NCBI GenBank assembly: GCA_024404065.1
Contig: JAKSQR010000056.1
Span: 1 to 8,766 of the forward strand
Origin: Clostridia bacterium
GTDB taxonomy: Bacteria; Bacillota; Clostridia; Oscillospirales; Acutalibacteraceae
Direction: 5' to 3'
DNA: 8,766 nt
The notes under the pieces are model-generated. The model had not been told where the DNA came from. It saw nothing but the letters and a program-made list of their open reading frames with translations, and made no database searches. The position numbers were made by a program, and so were the translations under genes. Shown here one piece after another: positions 7,266 to 8,766 of the stretch. Numbering within the stretch: the first letter of the stretch is position 1; every line of letters starts with the position of its first letter.

Positions 7266-7289
7266 CCCCCGACTATAAAAAGTCGGGGG
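7266..7289. terminator. Bidirectional terminator between convergent genes
   Basis: CCCCCGACT (7266-7274) pairs perfectly with AGTCGGGGG (7281-7289) around the 6-nt loop ATAAAA, a very stable stem. On the plus strand TTAGCTTTTTA follows; on the minus strand GATTTCTGTTATTT follows. It starts 7 nt after the zinc-ribbon stop and 8 nt beyond the stop of the CDF gene, so it can end both transcripts. The plus-strand tail is the better one. Confidence 0.87.
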
Positions 7290-7297
7290 TTAGCTTT

Positions 7298-8455
7298 TTA
7301 TATGTATGAATGCTCAATAAGCATTACGGGTGAAAGCTTGCTGTCAGCAGCCTTTATTGCCTTTCTCAGGTCATCCATTATGGTATGCTTATCAAGTGAT
7401 AAATCTGCAGGTATAACCACATCAAAAATAACGTTTGTATTCTTTTCACCCTTTACAATTCTGAAATCGTGGAAGGAGAAGGCAGGGTTATACTCTTTAA
7501 TTACTTTATCTACAAGCTCCTTGAGCCTTTCTGTTTCAGGGTCATTTACCGCAACAGGGTCCATGTGAATGCAGATGATAATATTCAGCTCTTTGCTTAT
7601 ACGCATTTCAACCGCATCAATTACCTCATGAGCAGCAAGAATATCCACGTCATCAGGCACTTCTGCGTGAGCAGAGGCTATAATTCTGCCGGGGCCGTAG
7701 TCATGCACCATAAGGTCGTGTACACCTATAATAAGCTCTTCACTGAGCATTATATCGTGAATGCCTTTTACAGTTTCTTCTTCGGGGGGCTGACCAAGAA
7801 GAGGACCAAGGGCCTCTTTAACAACACCAACACCTGCCCAGAGGATGAAAAGAGAAACAAAAAGACCGATAATACCATCTATTCTGTACCAGCCGGTAGC
7901 ATAGCAGATAATCATTGAAATGATGGTTGCACCTGTTGAAATGCAGTCATTAAGGCTATCCTGGCTTACTGCTTTAAGGTTAATGTTATTTGTCTCTTTA
8001 TAAAGCCTGTTATTAAAGAATGCCATCCAGCATTTAACAAGCACAGCAAGTACAATTATTACAATGGAAACAATGCTTGCCTCAACCTCTTCGGGGTGAA
8101 TAATCTTCTGAATTGAAGATTTACCAAGCTCAAAGCCCATAAGGAAAATGAGGAAGGATACCACAAGGGCAGAGAGGTATTCAATTCTGCCGTGACCAAA
8201 GGGATGGTCGTTATCCACAGGCTTTTCGCTGAGCTTTGTGCCGGCTATTGTAATGATATTAGAGCCTGCATCAGCTAAGTTGTTAAGAGCATCTGCGGTG
8301 ATTGAAACTGCACCTGTAGCGCTGCCGATTATAAACTTTACAATGCAGAGCAAAATATTGCAGATTATGCCCACAATACCACTCATTACACCTAAGGCAC
8401 TTCTATAATTCTGCTTATTTCTGCGCTTAACCGCGCCAATCAGTAACTTAGTCAT
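7298..8455 (-). CDS. Cation diffusion facilitator (CDF) metal exporter, manganese-type signature
   Basis: The 385-residue protein is a CDF-family proton-coupled divalent metal exporter of the cytoplasmic membrane. Six hydrophobic segments lie in residues 22-212. The metal site in the second segment is N58-x3-D62 (ADALNNLAD), and in the fifth D166-x3-D170 (QDSLND). Zinc exporters usually have His/Asp or Asp/Asp in the second segment and His-x3-Asp in the fifth, so the Asn-Asp-Asp-Asp set points to manganese, as in MntE-like CDFs. HPFGHGRIEYL at 84-94 is a CDF hallmark. It is longer than the usual 300 residues: a first cytoplasmic dimerisation domain (about 214-300) is followed by a second domain of similar look (about 309-385). 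AGGA at 8465-8462 lies 6 nt before the ATG. It is a single gene with its own promoter. Zinc, iron or cobalt transport cannot be excluded by sequence. Confidence 0.93.
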   Translation of the reverse strand: MTKLLIGAVKRRNKQNYRSALGVMSGIVGIICNILLCIVKFIIGSATGAVSITADALNNLADAGSNIITIAGTKLSEKPVDNDHPFGHGRIEYLSALVVSFLIFLMGFELGKSSIQKIIHPEEVEASIVSIVIIVLAVLVKCWMAFFNNRLYKETNNINLKAVSQDSLNDCISTGATIISMIICYATGWYRIDGIIGLFVSLFILWAGVGVVKEALGPLLGQPPEEETVKGIHDIMLSEELIIGVHDLMVHDYGPGRIIASAHAEVPDDVDILAAHEVIDAVEMRISKELNIIICIHMDPVAVNDPETERLKELVDKVIKEYNPAFSFHDFRIVKGEKNTNVIFDVVIPADLSLDKHTIMDDLRKAIKAADSKLSPVMLIEHSYI

Positions 8456-8490
8456 ATTTAATCCTCTGAAAATAAAATGATATACTGCAT

Positions 8491-8518
8491 ATTATATACA
8501 AACGGCAAAAAATTTCAA
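8491..8518 (-). promoter_or_regulatory. Promoter of the CDF exporter gene
   Basis: On the minus strand TTGAAA (8518-8513, 5 of 6 to consensus) and a perfect TATAAT (8496-8491) are separated by 16 bp. The leader would be only about 28 nt, which leaves no room for a yybP-ykoY manganese riboswitch. Confidence 0.7.
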
Positions 8519-8535
8519 GAGTGGTGCAAACAATA

Positions 8536-8564
8536 TTGAATTAGTAGAGAAATAATATTATAAT
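8536..8564 (+). promoter_or_regulatory. Promoter of the lipase-like gene
   Basis: TTGAAT (8536-8541, 4 of 6) and a perfect TATAAT (8559-8564) are 17 bp apart. Transcription would start near 8571, 14 nt before the GGAGG at 8585-8589. It stands back to back with the CDF promoter; only 17 bp separate the two -35 boxes. Confidence 0.7.
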
Positions 8565-8596
8565 TGAAATAGTAAAATAACAAGGGAGGAACAGAT

Positions 8597-8766
8597 ATGA
8601 AAACAGCAAAAAAGCTTGTATGCCTTCTGATGGCGTTGATTATGCTCAGCTCAATACTTACAGTATATGGCTCAGCTGTGGTAATTGTTGCCAAAAACAA
8701 ATACCCCATAATACTTGTACACGGTATGTTTGGCTGGGGCGCAAATGAGGGCATAAATGATATAGT
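8597..8766 (+). CDS. Secreted lipase-like alpha/beta hydrolase (partial, N-terminus only)
   Basis: Only the first 56 codons are in the window. The protein starts with a signal peptide: basic residues (MKTAKK) followed by a hydrophobic core (LVCLLMALIMLSSILTV) and a small-residue region GSA at 25-27 that may hold the cleavage site. It then enters the first core strand of an alpha/beta hydrolase, YPIILVHGMFGWG at 36-48, whose His-Gly (42-43) forms part of the oxyanion hole in true lipases such as staphylococcal and Pseudomonas triacylglycerol lipases. The catalytic Ser, Asp and His lie beyond the window, so activity cannot be confirmed. The start is fixed by GGAGG at 8585-8589, 7 nt before the ATG. 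It would act outside the membrane on lipids or esters. An esterase or acyltransferase of the same fold is the alternative. Confidence 0.8.
   Translation, partial: MKTAKKLVCLLMALIMLSSILTVYGSAVVIVAKNKYPIILVHGMFGWGANEGINDI

Noticed and set aside
7469..7918. A plus-strand open frame of 149 codons opposite the CDF gene
   Set aside because: It lies wholly antisense to a well-conserved transporter and has no RBS or recognisable motif.
8456..8490. A yybP-ykoY manganese riboswitch ahead of the CDF gene
   Set aside because: Only about 28 nt lie between the predicted transcript start and the ATG, too short for the aptamer.
8515..8754. A minus-strand open frame of 79 codons over the lipase start
   Set aside because: It overlaps the lipase promoter, RBS and signal peptide, which are all convincing on the plus strand, and it has no signals of its own.

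Overview
The window looks like an ordinary chromosomal stretch of a low-GC Gram-positive anaerobe, most likely a gut member of the Clostridia (Oscillospiraceae/Ruminococcaceae-like). The clues are strong GGAGG-type ribosome binding sites, TATAAT promoters in AT-rich gaps, a clostridial-style glutamyl-tRNA synthetase with an N-terminal extension, a bacterial GlnRS in a Gram-positive background, and a GH127 plant-glycan enzyme. The taxonomic placement is inference. No mobile element, CRISPR array, rRNA or tRNA gene was seen.

Layout, left to right. (1) 1-146, minus: the 5' part of a small DUF6440-like gene with its own promoter. (2) 147-301: a gap holding a strong hairpin and a promoter. (3) 302-2140, minus: a GH127 beta-L-arabinofuranosidase with all catalytic and zinc residues. 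(4) 2202-6323, minus: an apparent three-gene operon, gltX (GluRS), glnS (GlnRS) and an unrecognised membrane protein with a Lys/Ala-rich tail. The gaps are 18 and 24 bp and a clean intrinsic terminator closes it. (5) 6324-6508: a divergent promoter region with an 11-bp perfect inverted repeat over the gltX -35 site. (6) 6509-7258, plus: a zinc-ribbon protein with two membrane segments. (7) 7266-7289: a hairpin shared by two convergent genes. (8) 7298-8455, minus: a cation diffusion facilitator with a manganese-type metal-site signature. (9) 8456-8596: back-to-back promoters. (10) 8597-8766, plus: the start of a secreted lipase-like alpha/beta hydrolase, cut by the window edge.

How the genes work together. 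The only clear functional unit is gltX-glnS, which supplies both Glu-tRNA(Glu) and, directly, Gln-tRNA(Gln). The membrane protein is probably co-transcribed but has no evident link to charging. The GH127 enzyme, the CDF exporter and the lipase appear to be independent genes. I found no convincing new multi-gene system. The points most worth a second look are the inverted repeat at the gltX promoter, the Lys/Ala-tailed membrane protein in the synthetase operon, and the GH127 gene starting directly behind a terminator with no clear promoter.
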